Assembly: GCA_003241685.1 (NCBI GenBank)
Contig: QFPJ01000014.1
Coordinates: 8,802-72,801, forward strand
Reading direction: 5' to 3'
Length of the DNA stretch: 64,000 bases
Source: Sphingopyxis macrogoltabida
GTDB taxonomy: Bacteria; Pseudomonadota; Alphaproteobacteria; Sphingomonadales; Sphingomonadaceae
Shown here: positions 25,295 through 34,223 of the stretch, in pieces
Layout of the letters: each line of letters starts with the position of its first letter
Position numbering within the stretch: position 1 is the stretch's first letter
Program-made: the position numbers and the translations under genes
The notes under the pieces: generated by a model
What the model was told of the DNA's origin: nothing
What the model saw: only the letters and a program-made list of their open reading frames with translations
Databases searched by the model: none

Positions 25295-26125
25295 TCAGGC
25301 AGTCACTTTGTCCATGCCGAACATCGCGCGTATACCAGCAAAGAAGGCCGCGTCAGGGGTGCTTCGGCGAGTCTCCAGATGCTGGACCGCATCAGCGCCT
25401 GCGGCATAGCGAAGCTGATCATTCGCATCGGTCACCGCCTGATGGACGATCTTGGCGATGTCCTCCGGCGATGAGCCCAGCGCCATTGCTGGACCCAGCA
25501 CATCGATCAGGTTCTGCACCAATGGCTGATATTCGGTCAGTGCGGGATCATTGCTCATATCGAACGAACGCCCCGCGAAGTCCGTCCGCATGCCGCCAGG
25601 CTCAACGAGCTTCACGCGGATGCCGAGCGGAGCCAGTTCGTAATGAAGCGACTCCGACAGGCCCTCCACGGCGAATTTCGTGCCGTGGTACAGGGTGCCC
25701 AGCGGGAAGGTGATACGACCGCCCATGGACGAGATATTGACGATCGCGCCATGCCGATTGGCGCGGAAGTGCGGCAACAGCGCTTGTGTCGTTGCGAGCA
25801 GGCCCAGCACATTGACGTCGAACTGACGCCGGATTTTTTCTGGCGGGGTGGCTTCGAGCGGACCATAGGCGCCATATCCGGCATTGTTTACGAGCGCGTC
25901 GATCCGACCGAAGCGCGCGAGGCCGGCTTCTACGGCCGCGTTGATCGAAGCGGAGTCCTGGACGTCAAGTCGAGTGACGAGCATGTTGGGTAATGCAGCA
26001 AGCTCGGTTTCTTGGTGGGGCGTCCGCATCGTCGCTACAACGTTCCAGCCCTCCGCCTGGAAAAGCTTTGCGGTAGCGCGGCCGAGCCCGCTGGAGGTGC
26101 CAGTGATAAAGATCGTCTTCTGCAT
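25295..26125 (-). CDS. SDR family oxidoreductase
   Basis: A 276-residue short-chain dehydrogenase from ATG 26125, with AAGGAAA upstream. Motifs: FITGTSSGLGRATAK (cofactor), NNAGYGAYG, ISSMGG and the YHGTKFAVEG catalytic Tyr/Lys, then LVEPGGMRTDFAG. The sequence belongs to the broad group annotated as oxidoreductase/SDR often paired with AraC regulators. Substrate cannot be deduced. With the AraC gene it forms a two-gene unit close to a tRNA-Ser gene. Confidence 0.9.
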   Translation of the reverse strand: MQKTIFITGTSSGLGRATAKLFQAEGWNVVATMRTPHQETELAALPNMLVTRLDVQDSASINAAVEAGLARFGRIDALVNNAGYGAYGPLEATPPEKIRRQFDVNVLGLLATTQALLPHFRANRHGAIVNISSMGGRITFPLGTLYHGTKFAVEGLSESLHYELAPLGIRVKLVEPGGMRTDFAGRSFDMSNDPALTEYQPLVQNLIDVLGPAMALGSSPEDIAKIVHQAVTDANDQLRYAAGADAVQHLETRRSTPDAAFFAGIRAMFGMDKVTA

Positions 26126-26394
26126 GGTCGTTTCCTTTCGAAGCAACCACTAGGCGCCGTGGGCAAAGGGCGTAATCGCGGGATGCGCCAAATGACTATC
26201 CGATCGCGCCATTCATTCTCCTCGAGCCATCCGATATTTCATGGCGCTGCTCAACTGGCATCGGACGCCGTGGTGCGGTTCGGCGATTGGCCCAGGAGTG
26301 GAAGGCTGGCCCCACAAGCCGTCATCGCCAAGCTCAGCGTAGCGGCGTCGGCTCAAAAGCGGGCGTTTTCGGCAAGCGGCGGCGCATGGCGTAG

Positions 26395-26485
26395 TGGCGG
26401 AGCGGGAGGGATTCGAACCCTCGATACGGTTTTGCCGTATACTCACTTTCCAGGCGAGCGCCTTCGACCACTCGGCCACCGCTCC
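26395..26485 (-). tRNA. tRNA-Ser (anticodon GGA), CCA encoded
   Basis: A 91-nt class II tRNA with a long variable arm. The acceptor stem begins GGAGCGG and pairs with CCGCTCC near the 3' end; the 3' CCA is encoded. The anticodon stem CTCGC/GTGAG closes the loop CTGGAAA, giving anticodon GGA. The T arm contains GGTTCGAATCC. Open frames crossing it are artefacts. Confidence 0.96.
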
Positions 26486-26562
26486 GCATCTTGCACTGGA
26501 AGGCGCGCCCTAATCGCTCGGCGGGGCTTTCGCAAGCGCATTGGGCATGTCACATATCGCGC

Positions 26563-27507
26563 ATGAGGCATCTTCTTCTCGCCGCGCTGGCGGCATCGTC
26601 GCTGATCGTTCCGCTTCGGGCGCAGGAAGCGCCGACGCCGCCGTCGCCGGGCGAGATCGTGGCCGCAGCGAAGGCGGACGAATGGATCGCGATTGCCGCG
26701 CCCGACCTGCTGGTCATGGATCTGCCCCCTGCTGCGAAAGACAAGCCGCGCCGCGTCGTGATCCAGATGATGCCCGCGCCGTTCAGCGCCGGGTGGGTCG
26801 GCAATATCCGCAAGCTCGCCGCCGCGCACTGGTGGGACGGCACCAGCATCAACCGGGTGCAGGACAATTATGTCGTGCAATGGGGCGATGCGACCGAGAA
26901 GAAACCGCTACCCGCCGGCCTCGCGACCATGGCGGAGAGCGATTATGCGACATCCGAACCGGCGGACAGCTTTCTGCCGCTGTTTCAGGTGAACGATCCC
27001 TATGCGGGCGCGATCACGCTCTATAAGGGCTGGCCGCTGGGCTTCGCGCCGGTCGATCCCGACAATTTCAATTCGGGCGACGTCTATTGGCCGCTGCACT
27101 GCTACGGTATGGTCGGGGTCGGACGGAACATGTCGCCCGACACGGGAAGCGGCGCGGAGCTTTATACCGTCATCGGCCAGGCCCCCCGCCATCTCGACCG
27201 TAATATCGCGCTGGTCGGGCGCGTGATCAGCGGCATCGAGCATCTGTCCAGCCTGCCGCGCGGGACGGGCGATCTCGGCTTTTACGAAAATGCGAAGGAA
27301 CGCGTGCCCATCCGGTCGATTCGGCTGGCGAGCGACCTGCCCGAAGGCGATCGGCCGCGTTTCGAATATCTGTCGACGGAAAGCGACAGCTTCGCGCGCT
27401 ACGCCGACGCGCGGGCCAACCGGCGCGATCCCTTTTTCATCCGGCCTGCCGGGGGCGCCGACATCTGCAACATTCCCGTGCCGGTGCGCGCGGTCGCGGC
27501 GAAATAG
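26563..27507 (+). CDS. Periplasmic cyclophilin-type peptidyl-prolyl cis-trans isomerase
   Basis: A 314-residue protein with a signal peptide (RHLLLAALAASSLIVPLRAQ) and a cyclophilin-like domain: RVVIQMMPAPFSAGWVGNIRKLAAAHWWDGTSINRVQDNYVVQWGD at the N-terminal part and CYGMVGVGRNMSPDTGSGAELYTVIGQAPRHLDRNIALVGRVISGIEHLSSLPRGTG later, the latter matching the substrate-pocket region. It would catalyse prolyl isomerisation in the periplasm. ATG 26563 starts the signal peptide; the in-frame codon at 26491 lies on the tRNA side and is rejected. A DUF1905 gene follows 3 bp after the stop. Confidence 0.85.
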   Translation: MRHLLLAALAASSLIVPLRAQEAPTPPSPGEIVAAAKADEWIAIAAPDLLVMDLPPAAKDKPRRVVIQMMPAPFSAGWVGNIRKLAAAHWWDGTSINRVQDNYVVQWGDATEKKPLPAGLATMAESDYATSEPADSFLPLFQVNDPYAGAITLYKGWPLGFAPVDPDNFNSGDVYWPLHCYGMVGVGRNMSPDTGSGAELYTVIGQAPRHLDRNIALVGRVISGIEHLSSLPRGTGDLGFYENAKERVPIRSIRLASDLPEGDRPRFEYLSTESDSFARYADARANRRDPFFIRPAGGADICNIPVPVRAVAAK

Positions 27508-27510
27508 CGT

Positions 27511-27825
27511 TTGGATGGCTTCACCGTCACGACGCAGCTCTGGCGCTGGCAATCGGCGACCAGCGGGGGAGCGTGGTTCTTCCTGACCATCGCGGGGGAC
27601 GCGGCGGACGGCATCCGGCTCGCCGCGATCAGCGGCCAGTGGCTGGACGGGCGGCGCGGTTTCGGTTCGGCGCGCGTCACCGCGCGGATCGGCGATACCG
27701 ACTGGACGACATCGGTGTTTCCGCACCGCGAAAGCGGCGGCTGGCTGCTCCCGGTGAAAGCGGCGGTGCGGCGCGCCGAGCAGATTGCCGAAGACGACCG
27801 GGTAACCGTGACGATCAGTCTTTAG
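27511..27825 (+). CDS. DUF1905 domain-containing protein
   Basis: A 104-residue protein matching the DUF1905 pattern: tandem strands TVTTQLWRWQSATSGGAWFFLTIAGD, then RRGFGSARVTARIGDTDWTTSVFPHRESGGWLLPVKAAVRRAE and DRVTVTISL. DUF1905 proteins are small beta-barrel-like domains of unknown role. Its only in-frame start near the N-terminus is TTG 27511, 3 bp after the cyclophilin stop, so it is probably translated by coupling. Its 3' end overlaps the small convergent gene by 11 bp. Confidence 0.78.
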   Translation: MDGFTVTTQLWRWQSATSGGAWFFLTIAGDAADGIRLAAISGQWLDGRRGFGSARVTARIGDTDWTTSVFPHRESGGWLLPVKAAVRRAEQIAEDDRVTVTISL

Positions 27826-27949
27826 AAGCGCGCGCGTCATCGCTCCGCGCTTCGCGGGCCTGTGCCTTGCGTTTACGCAGATTGGCGCGCAGCGCCTCGG
27901 CCAGACGGCGTTCGCGTTCGAGGTCGGCGGGCGAGGGCGGCTTGCTCAT
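27815..27949 (-). CDS. Small basic hypothetical protein (44 aa)
   Basis: ATG 27949 opens a 44-codon frame (MSKPPSPADLERERRLAEAL then RANLRKRKAQAREARSDD) ending at 27815. It is strongly helical and charged, with many Arg/Lys/Glu, and its composition is typical of real small sphingomonad proteins rather than antisense noise. I do not recognise a named family. It lies convergent to the DUF1905 gene and upstream of the tRNA-Thr gene. A Shine-Dalgarno-like AAAGGACGG is present on the minus strand. Confidence 0.5.
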   Translation of the reverse strand: MSKPPSPADLERERRLAEALRANLRKRKAQAREARSDDARASKD

Positions 27950-28066
27950 CCGCCGTCCTTTCCGCGAAATCGCCATGCGGTCAAGCCTCGCAGCTTGACA
28001 GGAGAGGGGCGCCCCGCCATAGGCCGCGCCTGCCCCGCGGCATCGCCGCCGCGCATGGGCAAGGAC

Positions 28067-28141
28067 GCTGCTGTAGCTCAGTGGTAGAGCGCACCCTTGG
28101 TAAGGGTGAGGTCGAGAGTTCAATCCTCTCCAGCAGCACCA
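28067..28141 (+). tRNA. tRNA-Thr (anticodon GGT), CCA encoded
   Basis: A 75-nt tRNA. Acceptor stem GCTGCTG pairs with CAGCAGC (28131-28137), discriminator A and encoded CCA to 28141. D arm contains AGCTCAGTGGTAGAGC. Anticodon stem CACCC/GGGTG closes the loop TTGGTAA, giving GGT. T arm GTTCAATCC. Confidence 0.96.
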
Positions 28142-28263
28142 TTCCCCGCCATCGGACGATTTCCGCCACGCGCCGGCGGGCCGCATCGCGTCGCCTCTTT
28201 ACCCGCCGGCCCGGCCCACGCTAGGGAGAGGAACGCATCGCCGCGGCGGCAGGGGAACAGGGC

Positions 28264-29358
28264 ATGGCGGACAGGAAGAAAACGACCGCGGCCGCCGACG
28301 ATCGCTGGGCCTTTCTGGTCATTCTGGTCACGATTTCCGCCGCCTTCATGATGGTGCTGTGGCCGTTTCTGACCGCGATCCTGTGGTCGGTCATCGCCGC
28401 GATCCTGTTCACCCCCGTTTACGAACGCTTGCTGCGGCGCATGCCGAACCGGCGAAACGGTGCCGCCTTGCTGACCCTGCTGCTGATCGTCGCGTTGGTG
28501 ATCGTGCCGGCGGCGCTGCTGACCGTCGCGCTCGTGGGCGAGGCAACGGTCATTTATGGCCGCATCCAGTCGGGCGAGATCAATCTGGCGAATATCGTCG
28601 AGGGCTTTCGCGCCGGCCTGCCGCAATGGGGCTCCGACCTGCTGACACGCATGGGAATCACCAATTTCGCCGCCGCGCGCGACATGCTGGGCAGCGGCGC
28701 GGCCGATGGCCTGCGCGCCGTTCTGGGCCAGGCACTTCAGATCGGGCAGGGGCTTTTCTCGCTGCTCATCAAGCTCAGCGTCGTCCTCTATCTCTCCTTC
28801 TTCCTGATCCGCGACGGGGCCGCGCTGCAACAACGGGTCGCGGCCGCCATTCCGCTCAGCACCGATCATCTGCGCCTGCTCGTGCAGCGTTTTGTCGTCG
28901 TGGTACGCGCGACGATCAAGGGCAGCATCGTCGTCGCGATCATCCAGGGGCTGATCGGCGGAACCGTGCTGTGGGCGCTGGGCATCGAAGGCGCGCTGCT
29001 GTGGGGCGTGCTGATGGGCGCCGCATCGCTGCTGCCCGCCGTGGGCACCGGGCTCGTCTGGGTTCCAATGGCGCTCTATCTGCTGCTGACCGGGGCGATC
29101 TGGCAGGGCGCCGTGCTAGTCTTTTGCGGGCTGTTCGTCATCGGCATGGTCGACAATGTGCTGCGCCCCGTTCTTGTCGGCCGCGAGACGCGGATTCCCG
29201 ACTATATCGTGCTGATCACAACGCTCGGCGGACTTCAGCTTTTCGGTTTCCACGGCATCGTGATCGGTCCGCTGATCGCGGCGATGTTCATCGCGGTGTG
29301 GGATATCGCGACCGAAATGCGTACCGGCACCGCGCCGGTGCCGGTCGAGGCGGCCTGA
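28264..29358 (+). CDS. AI-2E family transporter
   Basis: A 364-residue membrane protein with eight hydrophobic helices and the AI-2E (PerM/YdiK) pattern: the N-terminal pair AFLVILVTISAAFMMVLWPF, LTAILWSVIAAILFTPVYERL, a central amphipathic segment, and the C-terminal IYLLLTGAIWQGAVLVFCGLF...DNVLRPVLVGRETRIPDYIVLITTLGGLQLFGFHGIVIGPLIAAMF, with the DN-RP motif typical of the family. The original autoinducer-2 export assignment applies to few members; several function in sodium/proton exchange or as permeases. It stands alone between tRNA-Thr and a convergent LysR gene. Confidence 0.92.
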   Translation: MADRKKTTAAADDRWAFLVILVTISAAFMMVLWPFLTAILWSVIAAILFTPVYERLLRRMPNRRNGAALLTLLLIVALVIVPAALLTVALVGEATVIYGRIQSGEINLANIVEGFRAGLPQWGSDLLTRMGITNFAAARDMLGSGAADGLRAVLGQALQIGQGLFSLLIKLSVVLYLSFFLIRDGAALQQRVAAAIPLSTDHLRLLVQRFVVVVRATIKGSIVVAIIQGLIGGTVLWALGIEGALLWGVLMGAASLLPAVGTGLVWVPMALYLLLTGAIWQGAVLVFCGLFVIGMVDNVLRPVLVGRETRIPDYIVLITTLGGLQLFGFHGIVIGPLIAAMFIAVWDIATEMRTGTAPVPVEAA

Positions 29359-29364
29359 CCGAAA

Positions 29365-30243
29365 TCAGACTTTCGCGGCCAGCAGCCAGTCGTGAAACAG
29401 TTTCACCGCCGGCTGCCGCAATGCGCGGGGCCGGCACACGAACCAATAGCTGTACGGACTGTCGACATCATAGTCGAACAGGCGCACCAGCCGGTCGTCG
29501 TTCGCGCCCGCCAGATGATGGCCGTGCATGAAGGCGACGCCGATCCCCTGCGCGGCGGCCTCCAGCATCAGCGGGCCCGAATCGAAATAATCGACCCCCG
29601 CCGGTTCCAGATAGGGCATGCCGATCTGCTTTTTCCATTCGGTGAAGGTTTCCGGCATCTCGCGGTGCAGCAGGATCGTCTGGCGCTGCAATTGTTCGGC
29701 CACGGTGATCGGCTGTCCCTGGTCGGTCAGCGTCCGGGCGGCGATGGGGAACACCTTGTCCTGATCGAGCCGCGCCGCATAGAGCGCCGGGTTGATCGAT
29801 CGGGCGAGCGCGATGGCGACATCGATACCGTCTCCCAGCCGCGCTTCGGCATGCGACATGGTGTCGATGTCGATGTGCAGTTCGGGGTGCTGTTTGCGAA
29901 GGTCGGGCAGGTGCGGAAACAGCCGTTGCTGTGCAAAGAGCGGCAGCACGTTGAGATGGAGGCGCAGCGACGCGTCGGGACTTCCCGCCTGATTGATGGC
30001 GGCGCGCAACTCATCGAGGATGGGGCCGAGATGCTCCTGCAGCGACCGCCCCGTTTCGGTCAGCCGCAAGCCATGATGGTGTCGGTCGAACAGTGGCCGT
30101 CCGACCGCATGCTCCAGCGTCTGGATGCGCCGCGACAGCGCCGGCATCGACAGCCCCAACTCGCTCGCCGCCGCCTTGACCGTGCCATGGCGGGCAACCT
30201 CCAGAAAGGCTTCCATGCTGCTGAGGGGGGGAAGGCGTGCCAT
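29365..30243 (-). CDS. LysR family transcriptional regulator (GcvA-like)
   Basis: A 292-residue LysR regulator: winged helix LPPLSSMEAFLEVARHGTVKAAASELGLSMPALSRRIQTLEHAVGRPLFDRHHHGLRLTETG, and a GcvA-like effector domain (IALARSINPALYAARL, GQPITVAEQL, DSGPLMLEAAAQGIGVAFMHGHHLAG, YSYWFVCRPRALRQPAVKLFHDWLL). It is convergent with the AI-2E transporter gene (6 bp between stops) and divergent from the AAA ATPase gene, which makes that gene the most likely target. Effector unknown. Confidence 0.93.
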   Translation of the reverse strand: MARLPPLSSMEAFLEVARHGTVKAAASELGLSMPALSRRIQTLEHAVGRPLFDRHHHGLRLTETGRSLQEHLGPILDELRAAINQAGSPDASLRLHLNVLPLFAQQRLFPHLPDLRKQHPELHIDIDTMSHAEARLGDGIDVAIALARSINPALYAARLDQDKVFPIAARTLTDQGQPITVAEQLQRQTILLHREMPETFTEWKKQIGMPYLEPAGVDYFDSGPLMLEAAAQGIGVAFMHGHHLAGANDDRLVRLFDYDVDSPYSYWFVCRPRALRQPAVKLFHDWLLAAKV

Positions 30244-30418
30244 GTTCGTCTCGGGTGCGATGATGCCATGTCATGGGCCGACATGCCAGATTATTGTGCA
30301 GTGCGGCATAAACGGGGTGTCTTGACGATCTCTCGCCGGTGATTCCGGCTGGGGGGGTCGAAATATCGGAACGGCTTGCCTATCTTCGGCATAGTGATGC
30401 TTTTTTGGGAGATGCGCC

Positions 30419-32764
30419 TTGGCCGATGACGCGGTAAAGGAAAAACAGGTCAAACTGCAAGTCGCGAACGCGCGCGCCGAAGAAAGCGGTGGCGGCATCG
30501 CCCGCATATCGCGGGCGGCGATGGCCGAACTGGGCCTGACCGAAGGCGATGTCGTCCAGATCACCGGCAAGCGCCAGACCGCGTCGCGCATCGTCGCGCC
30601 CTATGCCGAGGACGAGGGGCTGGAAGTCGTCCGTCTCGACGGGCTTCAACGCGCCAATGCGGGCGCCGGCGCGGGCGACATGGTGGTGCTCAGCCGAGTC
30701 GAGACGCGCCCCGCGACCCGCGTCGTTTTTGCTCCGGCGCAGGAAAATCTGCGGCTGCAGGGGTCGGCCAATGCGCTGAAACGCAGCTTTTTCGGCCGAC
30801 CGCTGGTCGCGGGCGATACGGTGGCGACCGCCGGGCAACAGCGCCTGCCGTCGGGCGATATGCCGCCGCAGCTTCGCCAGATGCTCAACGCGCCGGCCTA
30901 TGCGCTGGCCGAGGTGCGACTGGTCGTTGTGTCGGCGGCGCCAAAGGGCGTCGTCTTCATCGACGAAAATACCGAGGTCGAACTGCTTCCCGAATATCAG
31001 GAGCCGCAGGACGCGCGGCGCACCGACGTGACCTATGACGATCTGGGCGGGCTGGGCGAGACGATCGACCAGCTTCGCGAGATGGTCGAACTGCCGCTGC
31101 GCTATCCCGAACTGTTCCGCCGGCTGGGCGTCGACCCGCCGCGCGGCGTTCTGCTGCATGGCCCGCCGGGAACCGGCAAGACGCGCCTGGCGCGTGCCGT
31201 CGCCAACGAAAGCGAGGCGCAATTCTTCCTGATCAACGGGCCGGAAATCATGGGCAGCGCCTATGGCGAGTCCGAAAAGCGCCTGCGCGACGTGTTCGAG
31301 GCGGCGACCAAAGCGGCGCCATCGATCCTGTTCATCGACGAAATCGATTCGATCGCGCCGAAGCGGGGGCAGGTCACGGGCGAGGCGGAAAAGCGCATCG
31401 TCGCACAGCTTCTGACCCTCATGGACGGGCTGGAACCGCGTACCAATCTTGTCGTGATCGCCGCCACCAACCGGCCCGATGCGATCGACGAGGCGCTGCG
31501 CCGGCCCGGCCGCTTCGACCGCGAGATCGTGATCGGCGTCCCCGATGAGAGCGGACGGCGCGAGATATTGGGCATCCATACGCGCGGCATGCCGCTGGCC
31601 GAGGATGTCGATCTGGCCGAACTGGCGCGCACCACCTTCGGCTTCGTCGGCGCCGACATGGCGGCGCTGACGCGCGAAGCCGCGATCGAGGCGGTGCGGC
31701 GGATCATGCCCAAACTCAATCTGGAGGAAGGCACGATCCCGCCCGATGTGCTGGACGAACTTCGCGTCACGCGCGACGACTTCAACAATGCGCTGAAACG
31801 CATTCAGCCGTCCGCGATGCGCGAGGTGATGGTACAGGCGCCCAAGACGCGCTGGAGCGACATCGGCGGGCTCGACAAGGCGCGCGACAAGATGATCGAG
31901 GGCATCGAACTGCCCCTGAAGCATCCCGAAGCGTTCCGGCGCCTGGGCATCCGGCCGGCCAAGGGCTTTCTGCTCTATGGACCGCCCGGAACGGGCAAGA
32001 CCTTGCTGGCCAAGGCGGCGGCGCGCGAATCCGACGCGAACTTCATCGCGATCAAATCGTCCGACCTTCTGTCCAAATGGTATGGCGAAAGCGAACAGCA
32101 GATCGCCCGCCTGTTCGCCCGCGCTCGCGCGGTCGCGCCCACGATCGTCTTCATCGACGAACTGGACAGCCTGGTGCCCGCACGCGGAAGCGGCGCCGGC
32201 GAACCGCAGGTGACCGAACGCGTCGTCAACACGATCCTGGCCGAAATGGACGGGATCGAGGAGATGCAGTCGGTCGTCGTCATCGGCGCCACCAACCGCC
32301 CTAATCTGATCGATCCGGCGCTGTTGCGGCCGGGGCGGCTCGACGAACTTATCTATGTATCGGTTCCCGATGCCGACGGGCGGCGGCGGATATTGGGCAT
32401 CCATACGTCCCGGATGCCGCTGGCCGAGGATGTCGATCTGGACGCTCTTGCGACGCGGACCGAGCGTTTCACGGGGGCGGATCTGGAGGATCTGGTGCGC
32501 CGCGCCGGTCTCGCGGCGCTCAAGCGGTCGATCGCCAGCGACATCGTCACCATGGCCGATTTCGACTCCGCGCTCGAGGATACGCGCGCCTCCGTCACCG
32601 AAGCGATGGAACGCGACTATGAAAAGATCCAGGGGGAGATTAAACAGAAGGCGATGTCGGTCGACCCGATCGGCTTCTTCGCCCCCGGCATGCTGAAGCC
32701 CATCCGCGACAGCAAGCATGGCGAGGATGTCCGGGAGGCCGCGTCGGGCGAAGACGGCGTTTAG
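30419..32764 (+). CDS. CDC48/VCP family double-AAA ATPase
   Basis: A 781-residue ATPase with a CDC48-type N-domain (KLQVANARAEESGGGIARIS, LGLTEGDVVQITGKRQTASRIV) and two AAA modules. D1 has Walker A GPPGTGKTRLARA near residue 247 and Walker B LFIDEIDSIAPKRG; D2 has GPPGTGKTLLAKAAARE near residue 520 and FIDELDSLVPARGS. Arginine-finger segments ATNRPDAIDEALRRPGRFD and ATNRPNLIDPALLRPGRLD are present. The archaeal/eukaryotic relatives extract and unfold proteins; bacterial copies are patchy. TTG 30419 is used because GGGAG sits about eight bases upstream. Its stop overlaps the convergent MFS gene by 4 bp. Confidence 0.93.
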   Translation: MADDAVKEKQVKLQVANARAEESGGGIARISRAAMAELGLTEGDVVQITGKRQTASRIVAPYAEDEGLEVVRLDGLQRANAGAGAGDMVVLSRVETRPATRVVFAPAQENLRLQGSANALKRSFFGRPLVAGDTVATAGQQRLPSGDMPPQLRQMLNAPAYALAEVRLVVVSAAPKGVVFIDENTEVELLPEYQEPQDARRTDVTYDDLGGLGETIDQLREMVELPLRYPELFRRLGVDPPRGVLLHGPPGTGKTRLARAVANESEAQFFLINGPEIMGSAYGESEKRLRDVFEAATKAAPSILFIDEIDSIAPKRGQVTGEAEKRIVAQLLTLMDGLEPRTNLVVIAATNRPDAIDEALRRPGRFDREIVIGVPDESGRREILGIHTRGMPLAEDVDLAELARTTFGFVGADMAALTREAAIEAVRRIMPKLNLEEGTIPPDVLDELRVTRDDFNNALKRIQPSAMREVMVQAPKTRWSDIGGLDKARDKMIEGIELPLKHPEAFRRLGIRPAKGFLLYGPPGTGKTLLAKAAARESDANFIAIKSSDLLSKWYGESEQQIARLFARARAVAPTIVFIDELDSLVPARGSGAGEPQVTERVVNTILAEMDGIEEMQSVVVIGATNRPNLIDPALLRPGRLDELIYVSVPDADGRRRILGIHTSRMPLAEDVDLDALATRTERFTGADLEDLVRRAGLAALKRSIASDIVTMADFDSALEDTRASVTEAMERDYEKIQGEIKQKAMSVDPIGFFAPGMLKPIRDSKHGEDVREAASGEDGV

Positions 32765-34077
32765 GCGCCAGGCTGGTCCTGACGGAGCGCGCGCCAGCCC
32801 CACAGGACCAGCCCGCCGCAAAAGCTGGCCATCAACCCGTATCCGACCATCGGATGCCAGTTGTAGAGCAGCACGCCGACGGCGGGCGAGACGATATAGG
32901 CGCTGCCGTTGATCGACGCGGTCATTCCGGCGACCGACCCTTGATCGCGCCGCGGGACCGCCAGCGAGGCGCCCGACGTGAAGCCGGGGCGGAACAGCCC
33001 GAAGCCGAGCGAGGCGAGCGCGAAGCCGATCACGATCGTGTGCAGGTTCGACGCAAGTCCGGTCATCAGCGTTCCCGCCGCTCCCAGCGCCGCCCCCACC
33101 AGAACGGCGGTGCGCGGCGACATTTTCAGGATCGGGATCAGGCCCCATTGCGACAGGAGCGTCGCGACCGCGCCGGCCATCAGCACGATGCCGGTGATCG
33201 CCGCGCCCTCGTCGGGCCGCAGCCGCAAGCCCAGCCGGTCGAGGATCAGAAATCCGATGACGCCGAGCATCATCGCCTGGGCCTGTCCCCCGAGCAGCCC
33301 GGCGACCAGCCAGGGGCGGACGCGGGCGTCGGTCCAGCGGAGCGGGCGGTCGTCCAAGGAATCGGACGGGGCGCCGGCTTCGTCCTCCTCGTCATCGTCC
33401 GTCGCGGCTTGCGGCGATCCGCCGGCGGTCGGATAGGCGACGATCGATCCGCGCGCGGCAAAGCGCGGCACGTCGTCGGGCAGGCGCCAGCGAAGCAGGA
33501 CCAGCACGATGATCCCGATCAGCGCAAAGACGAACAGCGGCCCGGCCAGCCCGACGAACGGCAGGATGAAGAAGGGCGCGATCGCGGGACCGATCACGGT
33601 GCCGAGCCCAAAGGAGGAGGAGACGAGCGACAGCGCCTGCGTCCGTTCGGCGGGATCGGTCCGCGCCGCGACATAAGCCTGCACCGCGGGGGGAGCGGCC
33701 GACCCCAGCCCGCCGTAAAGGCTGCGGAAAAAGGCAAAGATGACGAAGGTCACGCCGGCGGCCAGATAGCCGCTCAGTCCCGCCCACAGCGTCAGTCCGC
33801 ACAGCGCCATCGACGAAAAAAAGCCGATGATGCCGAGCGCCATCAGCACCTTGCGCCCGCGCTTGTCCGATTGACGCGCCCACAGCGGCGCGGTGAGTAC
33901 CCACAGCAAGGCCGACCAGCTGAACGCCAGGCTGACCCACACGTCCGGGATGTGCAGCTTCGCGCCGATCGCGGGCAGGATCGATTGCATCGCCGTATTG
34001 CCCGCCGCCGCGACCAGCATGATCGCAAACAGCACCGCCATGCGGTCGGCGGGGATCGATCGGTTTTTTTCCGCCAT
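32761..34077 (-). CDS. MFS transporter
   Basis: A 438-residue major facilitator protein with twelve predicted helices. The loop motif ARQSDKRGRKVLMALG after helix 2 is the classical MFS motif A, and a second FRPGFTSGASLAVPRRDQGSVAG motif occurs in the C-half. Between helices 6 and 7 there is an unusually acidic cytoplasmic linker (DDDEEDEAGAPSDSLDD). The sequence resembles drug-efflux type carriers, but the substrate is unknown. It is convergent with the AAA ATPase gene and divergent from the methyltransferase gene. Confidence 0.9.
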   Translation of the reverse strand: MAEKNRSIPADRMAVLFAIMLVAAAGNTAMQSILPAIGAKLHIPDVWVSLAFSWSALLWVLTAPLWARQSDKRGRKVLMALGIIGFFSSMALCGLTLWAGLSGYLAAGVTFVIFAFFRSLYGGLGSAAPPAVQAYVAARTDPAERTQALSLVSSSFGLGTVIGPAIAPFFILPFVGLAGPLFVFALIGIIVLVLLRWRLPDDVPRFAARGSIVAYPTAGGSPQAATDDDEEDEAGAPSDSLDDRPLRWTDARVRPWLVAGLLGGQAQAMMLGVIGFLILDRLGLRLRPDEGAAITGIVLMAGAVATLLSQWGLIPILKMSPRTAVLVGAALGAAGTLMTGLASNLHTIVIGFALASLGFGLFRPGFTSGASLAVPRRDQGSVAGMTASINGSAYIVSPAVGVLLYNWHPMVGYGLMASFCGGLVLWGWRALRQDQPGA

Positions 34078-34223
34078 GCCGCCGCTCTGTCCTTGTTCCC
34101 CGCTTTGTCGTCGTTTCCCTACACCGGATCGCCTTGCTGTCCAGTGTCAAGCCCGACTCTTTCCTTGCGCGTGGGCCGGCTTTTTGCCACCCACGAACCA
34201 GTCGAAACAATGCGAAAGCCATT

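Noticed and set aside
26213..26479. Small open frame MAEWSKALAWKVSIRQ
   Set aside because: Translation of the tRNA-Ser gene; a common artefact.
27981..28169. Small minus-strand open frame over tRNA-Thr
   Set aside because: Reads through the tRNA gene; artefact.
30380..33148. 922-codon minus-strand open frame
   Set aside because: Antisense of the CDC48-type ATPase gene, composition noise.
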